Below are positions 22,548-34,715 of a stretch of 64,000 nt of DNA, piece after piece. The stretch spans positions 57,557,023 to 57,621,022 of the forward strand of contig CM035167.1 in the NCBI GenBank assembly GCA_020205615.1. Direction: 5' to 3'. The DNA comes from Panax quinquefolius. Taxonomy: Eukaryota > Streptophyta > Magnoliopsida > Apiales > Araliaceae. Numbering within the stretch: the first letter of the stretch is position 1; each line of letters opens with the position of its first letter. The notes under the pieces were generated by a model that saw nothing but the letters and a program-made list of their open reading frames with translations, searched no databases and was not told the origin of the DNA. The translations under genes and the position numbers were made by a program.

Positions 22548-23859
22548 TGGCCATCATCCGGGACAGGGAGGATGATGACAATCCCTCCATCACTACGGTC
22601 CACTCGGACTTTGCCCTTGCCAATTGGAACAGCACTCTTTGTATTGGTTGTAAGACCCCGAATTTTATGAAATAAAAGTATTCAATTTTCCTATTTAGTA
22701 AATGGTTAAATTGATAAAAGGTTAAAATTAAGGGTGATATATGAATTTTTTTTCAAAATAAGCAAGTGGCTATAAAATACTTATTGTTGTTGGGAATATT
22801 CGTTTGGTCGTGGAATATTCTTTACGTCGAGGGAATATTAAATGCGACGGCGCAACCATTGTGGGCCCCATAATGAGAATAAGCGTCGGATGGAGAAAGC
22901 GGCAAATTTGAGTTTTTATAAATAACGGCGTAATCGTTCTGAATTAACATTTGTTGGAACCCGGTTGGTAAAGTAAAGTAATACGCGTTGACACAAGAAA
23001 GACACTACGGTATTAAGACAAGATATTTTTTTCAATTATTGATTCTTACGTGAGAAGGCACTACTCAATAATTATTACGATAATTCTTGCTCAATATTTT
23101 ATTTTATTGATTCAATAATTCTTTGTGTTGATATTTTATATTATTGTTGTTCAATAATTGTCAACGCACTGATATTTCCCATTATCGGATCAATAATTCA
23201 TATTATTTGAATAATATTATTAGATAACATTATTGGCAATGTCTAGAAAGTTACATCTAAGGAGAGGTTTGGTCACCTAATTGCACGCCAAGAAGAGAGA
23301 GATCCTTATTGGAAAGCCCCTCTTTCTGGGGAAATGACTGGTTGTCATAAATGTGATTTTGTAATATTATTTGTGAATAATTAATTATTGATTCATATGA
23401 TAAGGAAATATTTATTTTATATGAATATAAATGATGGATTTATTTATGTGGTTATTAATGAAGGAATTAATCTTTGAGATGTTTTATTTGTATTTTGCCG
23501 GATTGGAGGTATTAAAAGATCAAATCGGTGTTATTACTGACTTTATTGTGTGAGTTATAATATTTAATCCAACCGTTGGATGGTTGTAATTTTTGGATAT
23601 GTTATACATATATAAGTTTGAGTATATGTCCACAAATTTTGAACCGTTAAAAATGAGCGTATAATTTATTATGAATTTTAAGAGGCTAATTGATTGTAAA
23701 TTAGGTTATAAATGATTTTGGTGGAAAATTCTAGAATTGGTGGGCCCCACTTGTGGTTGGTGAAAAAATGTGCTGAATTTTATTTCAAATGTGGTGGGTG
23801 GCAATAGTAGCGAGTAAAGCCATGGTAGCAGTCAAGTCGCTTGATTGGGCTAACATTTT

Positions 23860-23872
23860 CCTATAAATAGAG
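23860..23872 (+). promoter_or_regulatory. TATA box of solo LTR F
   Basis: CCTATAAATAGAGGGCTAAG is conserved at the matching place in C (51,575 and 38,827), D (45,930) and E (48,510). Confidence 0.7.
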
Positions 23873-24144
23873 GGCTAAGTTAGAATTGAAAATCACACCA
23901 GAAACAAAGTTTTCTCTCTTTCTCTCTCTATATTATTGAGCGTATTTTGTGAGTATTTTGAGTATACTTTGAGTATTGATATAACGGTGCAAGTTCGATT
24001 CAACGTTATTCCAAATCAAGAAATCTTGATTCTTTGAGGTAAGGGATGTTATTTTCTTCTCAAATGATATTATTTCTTCAATATCATTATGCTGAAATAT
24101 TGGTTGGAACTTTTTATCAAATTTGGAATTTTTTTCATGTCGGG

Positions 24145-24246
24145 GTTACTATTCACGAGTTACTATTCACGAGTTACTATTCACGAGTTACTATTCATGA
24201 GTTACTTATTCACGAGTTACTATTCACGAGTACTATTCATGAAGCG
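24145..24246 (+). repeat. 14-bp minisatellite TTACTATTCACGAG
   Basis: About seven head-to-tail copies with small changes, followed by looser CACTATTCACGA copies to about 24,360. The same repeat, in other copy numbers, is at 46,217-46,310 (D) and 48,117-48,210 (E, inverse). Confidence 0.9.
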
Positions 24247-25551
24247 TGAAGATGTTTTTTTTTTTGTGGAATTTCTATCTTTTGGTGTTTGAGTTACTAT
24301 TCACGATACTCAAGACTATTCACGATATCTGACACTATTCACGAATCTAAGACTATTCATAGAAAAATGAAAATTTTTCTTTTCGTCTAAAATATCTATT
24401 CTGGATACTAGCTTTGATTGTATCCATGTTTTGATCATTCTTGAATTTTACACCACTATGATTATTTTGAGGTATTTTTGGATGTATAGATTAGGAGTTA
24501 TGGATTTTATGAGAAAAGACTATTTTAAAAGTAACTATTTATAACTCCTTGCGGTTAACTCCAAAATTGATGAAATTTTTATTGAGAGTACATCTATATA
24601 ATATCAAATGTACTACTCTGTGATTTTGAATTTTTGGATAAAAGTACAATTTATTATAAATGTTTAAATATTAGGTAGTTTTGGCCATATGAAAAATAGT
24701 AAATGAATTTTTAAAATTTTAGAAAAATATATGTTCAATATGGGACTATTTTATGCTAAATCCCTTAAAAGAAATATTTTTAGAATCGATTTGGTATTTT
24801 TCATGAAAATGTTCTAGTTATGAGTAAATGAATTAAATATGTTATGTAAAGTAAGAAAATTGGAAAATATGATTTATTGGCTTGAGAATCATATATGAGA
24901 TATATCTGATTTTTATGAGGGTTTTGGTTAATGATGATGAAATCTTATGAGTTTGGCATTTTAGATGATTAAATGCATTAATTATTAAAGTGTAAATAAT
25001 TGGATTAAATTATTTATAAGTTTGAGAAATGATTAAAATATTATTATAATATTAATAATATTAGATTATGAGATTTCTAAGTGATTTATAACATTTGGAT
25101 TAAGGTGTTATAAATATGGATATGAATTTTATTATGAAACTTTATCTTTTCGTATCGAGTTCTTATGCACGTATACGGGACTATGTCACGAATACGGGTA
25201 CTATTCACAACAAATTGGTTTCTTCTCCGACCAAATTATCGTTGATTTATGAATCTTACTCTTGAAATTAAAACCATGTTTTGATTATATTATTTTATAT
25301 AACATTCTTATAACCCTAATGATGATATTTCTCTTTGACTTGAGTGTAAAGATGGGTAGATTATTGGTATGATCGTGACCATAGGTTCTCTTTGGCCGTG
25401 AGTGCAAAAGTTGAATTGTTATTTGGTATGATCATGACCATTGAATTTACAATTGAATATTTTTTAGCTTAAGTGCAAAGGTGGATTGATCAACATGGTT
25501 ATAATTATTGTTATATAACCACGAAATGATTATGTATTTCTTTGATATATT

Positions 25552-25863
25552 GAATATCTTTGCTTCAGAGTGCAAAGATGAATTATTGATGAATATCTTT
25601 TGCTCGTAATGCAAAGATGACCTATTGTTGAATATCTTTAGCCTGTAGTGCAAAGATGAATTATTGATGAATATCTTTGGCTCGTAATGCAAAGATGACT
25701 TGTTGATGAATATCTTTAGCCTGTAGTGCAAAGATGAATTATTGATGAATATCTTTGGCTGGTAATGCAAAGATGACTGTTGTTGAATATCTTTGCTTTG
25801 TAGTGTAAAGATGAAGCTGTTGATGAATATCTTTGAATGAGTGGTGCAAAGATGAAATTATTA
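25552..25863 (+). repeat. 39-bp hairpin minisatellite, 8 units, alternating subtypes
   Basis: Each unit contains ATCTTTG, about 10 bases, then CAAAGAT, a 7-bp inverted repeat. Units 3-6 alternate between a GCCTGTAGTG loop with an AATTATTGAT tail and a GCTCGTAATG-like loop with a GACTTGTTGAT-like tail. This is a dimer (higher-order) pattern. The array is about 1.7 kb downstream of the TATA box, hence in transcribed LTR sequence. Confidence 0.9.
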
Positions 25864-26478
25864 GTATGATTATGAGCAGAGGCTGTGATTTGGTATAACC
25901 ATGATATTTGATGTTTCGAGGTAAAGACGGGTGATGAAAATTATCTTCGTCCTAGATGAGAGAAGAGAATTTAGAATCACAATTATGATTATAAGTTATT
26001 CATATGATTGTGGAAAGGAACTGTTGATTTATGTTACAGGGATAAAACATTGTTGGTGGACTTTAAATAGACTTTATAGTCTATTTGACTCTTCTAATGG
26101 ATTGCTCGTTCCGCTGCAACTATGGTTGAAAAGTTTTATCATCTACCATATGTTCTAAATCTCTGATTTATTACTGATGAAGGCTATTGATAATTTAATT
26201 ATCTTTAGTCATGATATTCTTTACTGAGCTAGTTGTGCTCACCCTTTTGTTTCACAATTCCTTTCAGGTAATAAAGTGTAGCTGGGTTGATCGGGGATAA
26301 CAAGGGAATAGAACGGTGATCTATAGTTGTTGAGGTTCTCCCTAAAGAGTATGAAAATAATTTTATTGAGGGCTTTAGTGTGTTGTATTTTATACATCAT
26401 TTAATAGTTATTTTTGGTGAATTAAATAGGGTGAGGCGAACCCAACTTTGGAAGGTGTTTTGTCACTATCATACACGA

Positions 26479-26830
26479 TGTCTAATGACATACAAACTCG
26501 TGTTATCATAAGACATGGTTGTGCTCATCCACTTCTTTGAGTATATTTACAAGCACTACTATATAATCTTGGTGTTTGTTTGGAGTATAATACCAAATTA
26601 GAGGCAAGTGGAGATAATGATATGTCAAGAGAAGACTCGCCATTGGGAAGAATATGATAGTAATCTTCTCATTTTTCTTTGGGGTCTATTAGGTCAACCA
26701 AGGATAATTTCGTGGCCATATGATATCTACCATAACCTAAAAGCATGGCCTCCCATGTATACGAAGGTTTCTTGAGCACTTCCCAAAGATTCTAATTTCT
26801 AAAGCATTTTTGACTATACCTTTATGTAAG
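26479..26830 (+). pseudogene. Degenerate copy of an LTR-borne ORF (solo LTR F)
   Basis: From ATG TCT AAT (MSNDIQTRVIIRHGCAHPLL) it parallels the intact 124-codon frame at 46,740-47,114. It has an early TGA, an extra base and further stops. No known domain recognised. Confidence 0.4.
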
Positions 26831-27017
26831 GTGTCATTGTAACGATACTACGGTTGGTATATATTTGTATCCAAACTCACAGCATATGTGTTGTTGTATT
26901 TTGCACGACAATTGTTGTAATAAAGTTGTAGTTATTTTTCTGTACCATGTATTTGGCGACTCAGAATGGGTTGGATGGAATTGACCTATTTTGGGGTTGT
27001 TACATTGGTCGTCAAGG

Positions 27018-27168
27018 GTAAAGCGGGCAAAAACTCTTTCTGCCCTGTAGATATAATAACTGCTTACTTTTCTGAACAATATTAGCAGTTTATTTTGCCA
27101 GTATTTGCTAACACTGTGTATGATCAACACATTTCATATATACTAAGTGAAAGCGTATTTTGTTTCAG
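27018..27168 (+). other. Candidate spliceosomal intron between protease and RT of A1
   Basis: The 5' site is AAGG|GTAAAG, the 3' site TTTGTTTCAG|GA, and a branch-like TACTAAG lies at 27,141, about 22 bases before the AG. Without splicing the upstream frame meets TAA at once (CAA GGG TAA). With splicing the frame is kept into TLNLDVPLL and RT. A short intron at this very place is an established feature of Ogre elements. Confidence 0.6.
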
Positions 27169-28336
27169 GACTCTGAATTTAGATGTGCCTCTACTTGCTG
27201 ATATGGTGCCTCTTCTCCATAAGGATTGTACCTTTGATGTAGAGATGAATTCAGCCTTGATGGAAATACAGGATGACATTGAGGTACCTCCAGAAATTCA
27301 AGAATGGGTCAAAGACAAACCTAAACCCAACCTTGATCAAACCACTTCTTTCAATCTCGGAACCTTAGAAAGCCCTAAATTAATCCAGATTGGTTCAGAC
27401 CTTACCCCAAACCAAAGGAATGACATGGTTACGCTATTAAACCATTTCCAAGATGTGTTTGCATTGTCTCGTGAAGACATGGTGGGTTTGTCCACTGACA
27501 TTGTCCTTCATCGCCTTCCCATTAAAGAGGGATTTAAGCCAGTCAAGCAAAAGCTCAGGCGATTGAAACCTGAGTGGAGTTTAAAGGTAAAAGAATAAAT
27601 TATAAAACAATTTCAAGCTGGCATCATCATGGTGTCCCCATATCTTGAATGGATATCCAACATTTTTCCCATGCCTAAACCCAGAGGGAAGGTGCGAGTT
27701 TACGTGGATTACTGGGACTTGAACAAAGCTTGCTTAAAAGATAGCTTTCCCGTGCCATTTATCCACATTCTTATTGACAATATTGCGCAATACTACATGT
27801 ACTCCTTTGCTGATTACTTCGCATGGTATCATCAGATCATGGTCGCTGAGGAAGATAGTGAGAAAACTGCTTTCATCACGCCTTGGGAAACCTTTTGTTA
27901 TAGACGGTTGTCATTCAGCCTCATCAATGTCGGAGCCACCTATCAATGAGCTATGATGGCTCTTTTCCATGACTTAATGCACAAAGAGATCGAGATCTAC
28001 ATGGATGACATCATTGTCAAGTCCCGGAAGGAGGATGACTATATAGACCATCTCAGAAAGTTTTTTAACAGGTTGCGTAAGTACAACTTGAAGTTGAATC
28101 CAGCTAAGTGCGCCTTTGGCGTTAAATCAGGCAAGTTGCTAGGATTTCTAGTCAGCCACAAAGGGATTGAGCTGGATCCTGCCAAAATCCAAGCCATCAC
28201 GGAAATGCCCATTCCTCATATAGAAAAGGAAATACGAGGATTTTTGGGAAGAATCAACTTCATTAGCAGGTTTATCTCTCAACTCACAGTAACCTGTGAG
28301 CCAATCTTCAAGCTATTAAGGAAGACTCCTCCATGA
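27169..28336 (+). pseudogene. pol: Reverse transcriptase of A1
   Basis: The frame is open except for TAA at 27,596 and TGA at 27,948. Domain landmarks are FQDVFALSREDMVGL at about 27,450, RLPIKEGFKPVKQKLRR, KVRVYVDYWDLNKA at about 27,690, and FITPWETFCYRRLSFSLI at about 27,873. The catalytic YMDD is at 27,998-28,009, followed by the connection GFLVSHKGIELDPAKI at about 28,140. DLNKA, the YMDD variant and the IxVKS that follows are typical of Tat. The thumb ends at 28,336. Confidence 0.88.
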
Positions 28337-29300
28337 AATGGAATGATGAGTGTCAAAATTCCTTCCTCACAATCAAGAAACAGCTAGTCAAAGCTCCCGT
28401 GTTAGTACTACCCAGGGATGATGGTCCCCTGTTCATGTACCTCTCCATAAGTGACAATGCCATGGGCGGCATGCTGGGACAAAAAGACGATAGAGGCTAA
28501 GAACGAGCTATCTATTACCTCAGCAAAAGATTCAGTAGCAGTGAACACAAGTACACTCTGATTGAGAAGACTTGTTGTGCTTTAACATTGGCTTCCATGA
28601 GGTTACAACATTACCTCCATGATAACACAACCCATCTCATATCCCGCGTGGATCCTCTCAAATACGTATTCAATAAACCCATGTTAAATTGCCAGTTGTC
28701 CAGATGGCAGTTGATCTTACAATAATTTGACATCGTATATATGACTCAAAAGTCCATCAAATGTCAAGGAATTGGGGATCAACTGGCCGCCGCACCTTCA
28801 GGGGATTTCAAACCCTTGGAAACATATTTCCCCGATGAAGGAGTAATGACAGTTTAGCAACACCATCAGTATGATACGCGCCAATCATGGAAGATGCATT
28901 TTGATGGGGCAATTAATATGGAAGGTTCTGGAGCTGAAGCAGTTCTAGTATCTGGTACGGGGGAGCAGTATCTCGTTGCCGTCAAATTATAGTTTGTCAG
29001 CACCAACAACACAACTGAGTATGAAAAATTTGTCTCGTGGGGCTAAAACATGCAGATTCAATGGGCATCGCGTGATTAACTTGTCTTTGGAAATTCAGAG
29101 TTGGTAATCAGACAGTCCACCAGAATCTATCAAACCAAGGAACTACATTTGCTACCCTACCATCAACAAGTTTTACGGATGGTTGTGGAGTTCGAAGAAA
29201 TCTCCTTTCTACACATTCCTCGTAATAGGAATGACTTTGCGGATGCATTAGCAAATTTGGCCTCCTTGATTCGCATATCAAATAAAGAATATTTGTCAAG
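28337..29300 (+). pseudogene. pol: Dual RNase H (retroviral-type plus archaeal-like) of A1
   Basis: The first RNase H follows RT: SISDNAMGGMLGQ at about 28,450, YYLSKRFSSSEHKYTLIEK at about 28,510, then LSRWQLILQ. A linker leads to a second, archaeal-like RNase H starting WKMHFDGA at 28,888 (Asp), with NNTTEYE (Glu) at about 29,010 and GNSELVIRQ at 29,092. That last motif usually reads GDSELV, so a catalytic Asp has become Asn. Stops are at about 28,498, 28,722, 28,856, 28,990, 29,044 and 29,078. Two RNase H domains are a known mark of the Tat lineage. Confidence 0.8.
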
Positions 29301-30632
29301 CGTCACAATTTCCCTGCACAAGGCTCCAACCTATCGAAATTACGTTAGAGAAGTATCGGACGAGCTACCTCCCATCCAACATCCTTGGTATCAGCATATC
29401 AAGGAATCTCTACGAGATGGATCCACACCTGCTGAAGCGAGCCCGACTGAGAAAAGGCGGATCCATCGACTTGCTATGAAATTCTATCTGAGTGGAGATG
29501 CGCTCTACAAAAGAGATGCAGGACTAGGTCTCCTCAGATATTTAGACAAAGATCAAGCCCAAAGGCTTATGGAAGAAATCCATGGCGGAGTCTATGGCCC
29601 CCACATGAGTGGCCCCCTCCTTTTCAAGAAGGTCATCAGGACAGGGCATTATTGGCTATCTCGCAAAGCTGATTGCCATGACCACGTCAGGAGATGTTAT
29701 CAATGCCAAATTCATGGGAATGCTATCCATGCCCTCCATGTGAACTTCACAATATGAGTTCGCCTTGGCCCTTCACAATGTGGGGAATGGACGTGATTGG
29801 GCCCATTGAGCCTAAAGCCAGTAATGGACATCGATTTATCTTCACCATGATCGACTACTTCACCAAGTGGGTAGATGCAGCCTCCTTCCCCAGGGTTACT
29901 AAAGAAGTCATCATTGCTTTCATCAGAAACAATGTCGTTTGTCGATATGGACAACCAAAGGTGATTGTGTCAGACAATGCTAAGAACCTCAACAACAAAA
30001 TAATGGAGGAATTATGCAATAAATTCCACATCAAACATCTTAACTCTGTCATCTATTGTTCGAAGATGAATGGTGTTGTTGAAGAAGCTAACAAAAACAT
30101 GAAGAAAATTATGCAAAAGATGTCCGCCAACCACAAAGATTGGCCTGACCTATTACCTCTTACTCTGTTAGCCTACAGAACCTCAATACGCACCTCCACT
30201 GGGGCAACCCTCTACGCATTAACCTATGGGATGGAAGCAGTAATCCCCATAGAAGTTGAAATGGAATCCCTCAGAGTGTTGATAGACGCTCAGCTAGATG
30301 AAGACAAATGGGTACAAGATAGGTATCACCAATTGTCTCTAATAGACGAAAGGCGAACCGCGACTATCTTCCATGGTCAGTTATACCAACAAAGGATCGC
30401 CAGATCCTACAACAAAAAAGTCCGGCTACAGCAGTTTAAACACCATGACTTGGTTTTGAAGAAGATCCTTGACAACCAAGATCAGTCTAAGGGAAAATTC
30501 ACTCCTAACTGGGAAGGCCCATTTGTTGTCAAGGAAATATTGACAGGAGGCGCTCTCAGATTGCAAGAAATGGACGATGATGATTTTCCACAACTCATCA
30601 ATTCAGACGCCGTGAAATGGTACTATGTCTAA
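29301..30632 (+). pseudogene. pol: Integrase of A1
   Basis: The HHCC zinc-binding part is HGGVYGPH ... CHDHVRRCYQC at 29,580-29,705. After a frameshift near 29,720 the catalytic core is open to the stop at 30,630. It has GMDVIGPIE (Asp) at about 29,790, VIVSDNAKN (Asp) at about 29,963 and NGVVEEANKN (Glu) at about 30,070. The C-terminus has NWEGPFVVKEIL (GPY/F-type module) and ends DAVKWYYV. There is no chromodomain, in contrast to B, C and G. The core is the best preserved long frame of the element (312 codons). Confidence 0.88.
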
Positions 30633-31776
30633 AGTTTTCATCAAGCAAACATCCTGGTGTTGGACCATCAGGTCACCAGTTATTTCAGTTCTTTAACCCT
30701 TTACCACATACAACTCTTCCACATTTGGCCCCTCAAGGAAACATACTTTTCAAGCCAGTAGTTGGCTCCTCTGCGTTCCTATATCTTAGGTCATCCCACT
30801 AAGGATTGAACCTCTTGCGTTTGCAGTTTGGCTACCCATACATGGGACCAAACTTCTCCTACCTACAATTTATCCTCAACCTAGGATTAAACTTCTCCTC
30901 CCCACAATCTGACCTGCACAGGGGATCACGCTTTTCATCTCGCCCTGAGGGGCGAACTACGTCGACCTGATCTCCTCTTCAATAGGAGTACGTAGGCAAC
31001 CATTTCATATGGCCCGGTCACAATAAAACCAAAATCAACAAAAATATTTCCACCCTTTTCCTTATAAAAATAAAAACAACAAAAACATTCCTACACCATT
31101 TATGCCATATACAGCGTTGAACCTCTTACACTAGGTTCGAACTACTTGGAGACTGATCTCCTCTTGATAGAGTGCGTGGCGACCATTCATGGTTTGGTCT
31201 CACCCCTACCAAAACACACAAACCATTGTCAACTAGTACTGGGATCATCCTTCAAACCACTACGTTTCATTCGGCTTCAGACGAAAGGGATGGAATTACC
31301 TGAACTCCTCCCAAATAGGAGATTCAGCGACCATCAAAGCTGCGGTCATACCTTGAAGAGAAACACCAATCCATAAGAGATGGAATTAAGTAGGCTTTTC
31401 CTAAATAAGAACTACTGGCGATCATCTGTGGTGCGGTCAATCTCAAAGAGGAAAGCCACACTCCTCTCCACATTGTCATTCAGAAACCAGTCCCAAGACA
31501 CCAAAGATGGTAGGGATACATACAGATCGATGATCCATTCTGAAATATCCAGAGATAACTCAATGTCCATCCACCCATGAGGAATTCAGAATACATCAAA
31601 ATCGCAAGCCCTGAAGCATCAGGCAAAATATCAAGGAAGTAGCAAAGCATATCTAAAAGGGAAGTGATCCAAAAATATATTTCCCTGTCATATATATAAT
31701 GTTGTTTGATATACACAATGTAAACTGTACATGAAAAAATGGCTAAGCTACTATGTGCAGGTAAATACAAGCTCAT
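30633..31776. other. Noncoding region between integrase and antisense gene (A1)
   Basis: No gene seen. Degenerate repeats include GATCTCCTCTTCAATAGGAG with GTACGTAGGCAACC (about 30,970) and its cousin at 31,155. Several copies of a segment like AGGATTGAACCTCTT or GGATTAAACTTCTCCTC lie at 30,790-30,900. The 31,515-31,776 part is the inverse of 7,344-7,592. Pol (plus) and the DUF7745-like gene (minus) converge here. Confidence 0.6.
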
Positions 31777-33554
31777 CTACAAGTCAGGGTATATGCGAGC
31801 TAACAAGCCCAATATGGCGTCCCTCTCAGAAGAAGGAGGCAAAGTTGTGGTCTCCTGTACGAGAATATCCACACGACCCAACAGATTTGCAGCCATCTGC
31901 ATGGTGACCATATGCTCATCAATGTAAGTGTTCATCTCTGCAATCATGCCAGTGGTAAGGGACCTCACTGCAGTACTATCTGTGACGGCTACATCCCGGG
32001 CAGATATAGCACTATCCCGCTCAACTATCACTGCATCTCTAGTTGATCTAGCCTCGTCCTGCTCAATAATAATGGCATCTCTGCGAGCTAATGCCTCGTC
32101 TCTCTCTAATAGAGCTGCGTCTCTCCCATCAAGGGCAGTCAACATCATAGATCGAGCCTGATTTTTCTCAAAGGTCATCAGATGAAGACTCTACTCAAAG
32201 TATTGTGTTGAATGCTGAATCACAACAGTACTAGTACTAGGAGAATCTAAAAGAGATGCTGGCAACCCAGCACCTGGTTCTTCCTCGATGTGGGAATTAA
32301 TGTCCTCCATGGGCTCTCCCTCATCTGTCTCACTATCCGGTACTGTGGATACTACCACAACCGATGCAATCTCTGTCTCCATCCATTCGGAATACTATGC
32401 TGAATAGCCCAGATGGCTCACAGAAAAATCAACTATCTCACGCTGATCCCACCATGCATACACACGGGATCTGTCCTCTGCTGAAAGATAGCGAGAAGCT
32501 GAACACTGACCTATCGCCCCCTCGAAAGGATGAAAGTCCTAAAACTGGTCAAACTGCGACATCACGGCCAGCGGGTGATAAGTAGTCACGCCCCTCAATC
32601 CAACCAGAGGGAGGTAGTCCATGCCCGGAGCATGAGTAATAAAGTTGTAGGGTGAGATGAGCCCCGAACACGGCAATATAATGAATGGGTCTCTGATATC
32701 CGCCAAAAAGATGGACCAAGACATAGCATATGTGCACTCCGATGGCTGAAAGGAGTATGACATGGCTATATCATGGGTGAACCAATACCTATATCGTCTA
32801 AGAGTGCCAATCGGTCTCAAATGTGACATAAACCACACATATAGCATGACCGAACTACCTGTGAACATTCCTGTTGGATAAGTGCAGTAGTAAGATGCTG
32901 ATCGCAGGGTCTCTGCTATGATCATCGGTATAATGGAACAACCCTCCCTGAGAGCTCTCACCGCCATGATGACACCAATATCTATCTCATCCATGTATCG
33001 TGGCATATAGACATACGACAGTACGCAGAACAGTAGTACATCAACCCTAGCTAGACGCCAATGATCCTTCGGTGTGGTGAAATCCACGGAATGTTGTGAA
33101 TAACTATCCTCAGAGCCAAATCTGTTGAGTAGAAAATGCTGGGATATAACGTGGCTCGATGTAATCTCATCACCGCACCACTTTTTGCGCATAATCCGAT
33201 TGAGAGTCATGAATCGTCGATTCATGTCTCCCAAACCATATCTGCACGCAAGGTCATCCGGTAATGAAACATCGTCAATCGTGCATACTCCTCCAGAGTA
33301 GGAGTCAACTCATGGGTCCCGAATTGGAAAACCTGCCTATCCGATACCCAATGCTCTAGCATCCCGTCCACAAACCCTACGGGAACCTGAAACATCAATA
33401 AGGTCATAGTATGCTACAGCAAATAATCTACGGTCACCCTGTCTGATGGTGACATGCTATCATACCACGATCGCATACCCGATGCCACAAATGATGGTGG
33501 GGTATGATCAATACGGCTAACTGTCGAAGAAGACATCTGAATGGGCCGTGTCAT
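31777..33554 (-). pseudogene. DUF7745-like gene with coiled-coil tail, antisense in A1
   Basis: This is the best copy of the extra gene. ATG is at 33,554 (MTRPIQMSSSTV) and TAG at 31,777; it would be about 590 codons. Only one frameshift (near 33,230) and four stops (about 33,415, 32,538, 32,396 and 32,189) break it. The N-terminus carries GMLEHWVSDRQVF and LTPTLEEYARLTMF, the DUF7745 mark. The open 231-codon middle has RPLARVDVLL-like text, MPRYMDEIDIGVIMAVRA, IIAETLRSASYY and VMLYVWFMSHLRP. The next part is acidic (about 32,350-32,250). The tail at about 32,178-31,777 has RDAALLERDEALARRDAI and similar units. It shares these features with 5,570-7,343. Function unknown; a DNA- or chromatin-linked role is only a guess from PMD relatives. 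Confidence 0.72.
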
Positions 33555-33846
33555 AAGACCATCTAGGGGTCAATGCTGAATATCTGTGGACATACATACA
33601 TATGCATAAAATGATACATGCATAGTAGATAATGGATGGCAATATGATATAGGGAATGAAAAATTGTGCATACATTAATAAGTATATCAACATCTAATAC
33701 ATCATCTCTGTACAGCTACAAATACAGGGAAATAGGGCACAGATGCCCTACTACTAACAGAGGCCTATCAAAAGATATAGCGAGAATGGGGCACAGCCGC
33801 CCAATAGCTAACAGAGGCCTATCAAAAGAGATAACGAGAATACACA

Positions 33847-34715
33847 TCAGAATAAGATAATGGTGTCGATGTCCACATCATCAATCCTGTCCACCTGATG
33901 TAACTCCTCTTGAGTCACTGGATTTCTATCAACAGGGATGTCAGGCCTATATAAAGGAGGATCGCATAGAGTAAAAGCCTGAATGGGTCATTTGAGAGGG
34001 CGGCGCTTTGGCTGGAAGGATCAAATGAAGCCGCCCTCTGGGATCTCGCCCAAATCTGGGATAAATATGTGTGCCTGGTCCAACTGCCGGGTCAAACTAT
34101 CAATCTGTGTCATATGAGTCGAATCTCAGACACAGGCTATCCAATCCGTCATCATCACGGATCCTGGAACTATATCCCCCATGAACTATGTGGCGCGGGA
34201 CTCGGCTCCAATAGTACGAGGGAACCACCAACGCTAGAACGTCTCCTGAGTACATGGACCCTCTGATAATGCAAAACCGTCAACCCCCAACAATGGGATA
34301 TCAGTGATGGGTGACTATGATACAGGCCAATGACGTCTGACAGGAGGCAAGATAGGCATAGGAATCTCCCATGTGGTGATCCTAATAGCACGCTCTCCTA
34401 AATAGAGCTCCCAGCCTCCATCTGTGAAGAGAGGAACTCTCCTAGTGGAAATCACATACTCGACTCTAGTCGGGTATCCATCCTTAAAACCAATGGTCAA
34501 ATGTTCCCTAGAATAGGGAATCCATGTGATGATATCAGTTGTCAATAACTCCAGCTACAAGCGGCAGTGAGTGAAACCCTCAGCTACAGGAACCTCCGCC
34601 AATATTGAATGATGCCATCGTCGTCCTCGTGGATAGGTATCTAAACCTAACAAGCTCATAGGGCGCAAACATGGAAGCCTTTCATAGGCCCAAAACTACA
34701 AACACAAAGGCAAAC
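33847..34715 (-). pseudogene. C-terminal remnant of PMD-like gene, antisense in A1
   Basis: It matches 4,528-5,276 of A0. It starts at the FWAYERL exon (about 34,712) and includes DIITWIPYSREHLTIGF, GGWELYLGERAIR and DPPLYRPDIPVDR, ending DIDTIILF and TGA. The first exon, the PMD core and the upstream region are deleted: A1 joins a point equivalent to 2,736 of A0 to one equivalent to 4,503. Several stops and a short divergent insert near 34,230-34,270 are present. Confidence 0.65.

Larger units (their letters stand above)
22649..27004 (+). mobile_element. Solo LTR F (4.36 kb) inside A1
   Basis: It begins TGTAAGACCCCGAATTTT, ends GGGGTTGTTACA, and is flanked by TTGGT (22,644-22,648 and 27,005-27,009). 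There is no primer site, gag or pol, so it is a solo LTR left by LTR-LTR recombination. It is related to the LTRs of C, D and E. It has a segment at about 24,480-25,200 that they lack and more repeat units, so it is the longest form here. It cuts A1 between the G-patch and RT, 13 bp before the intron. Confidence 0.9.

Noticed and set aside
25552..25863. Regular repeats that might suggest a CRISPR array
   Set aside because: Spacers are themselves repeated, the unit lies in a plant LTR, and the same units occur in every related LTR; it is a minisatellite.
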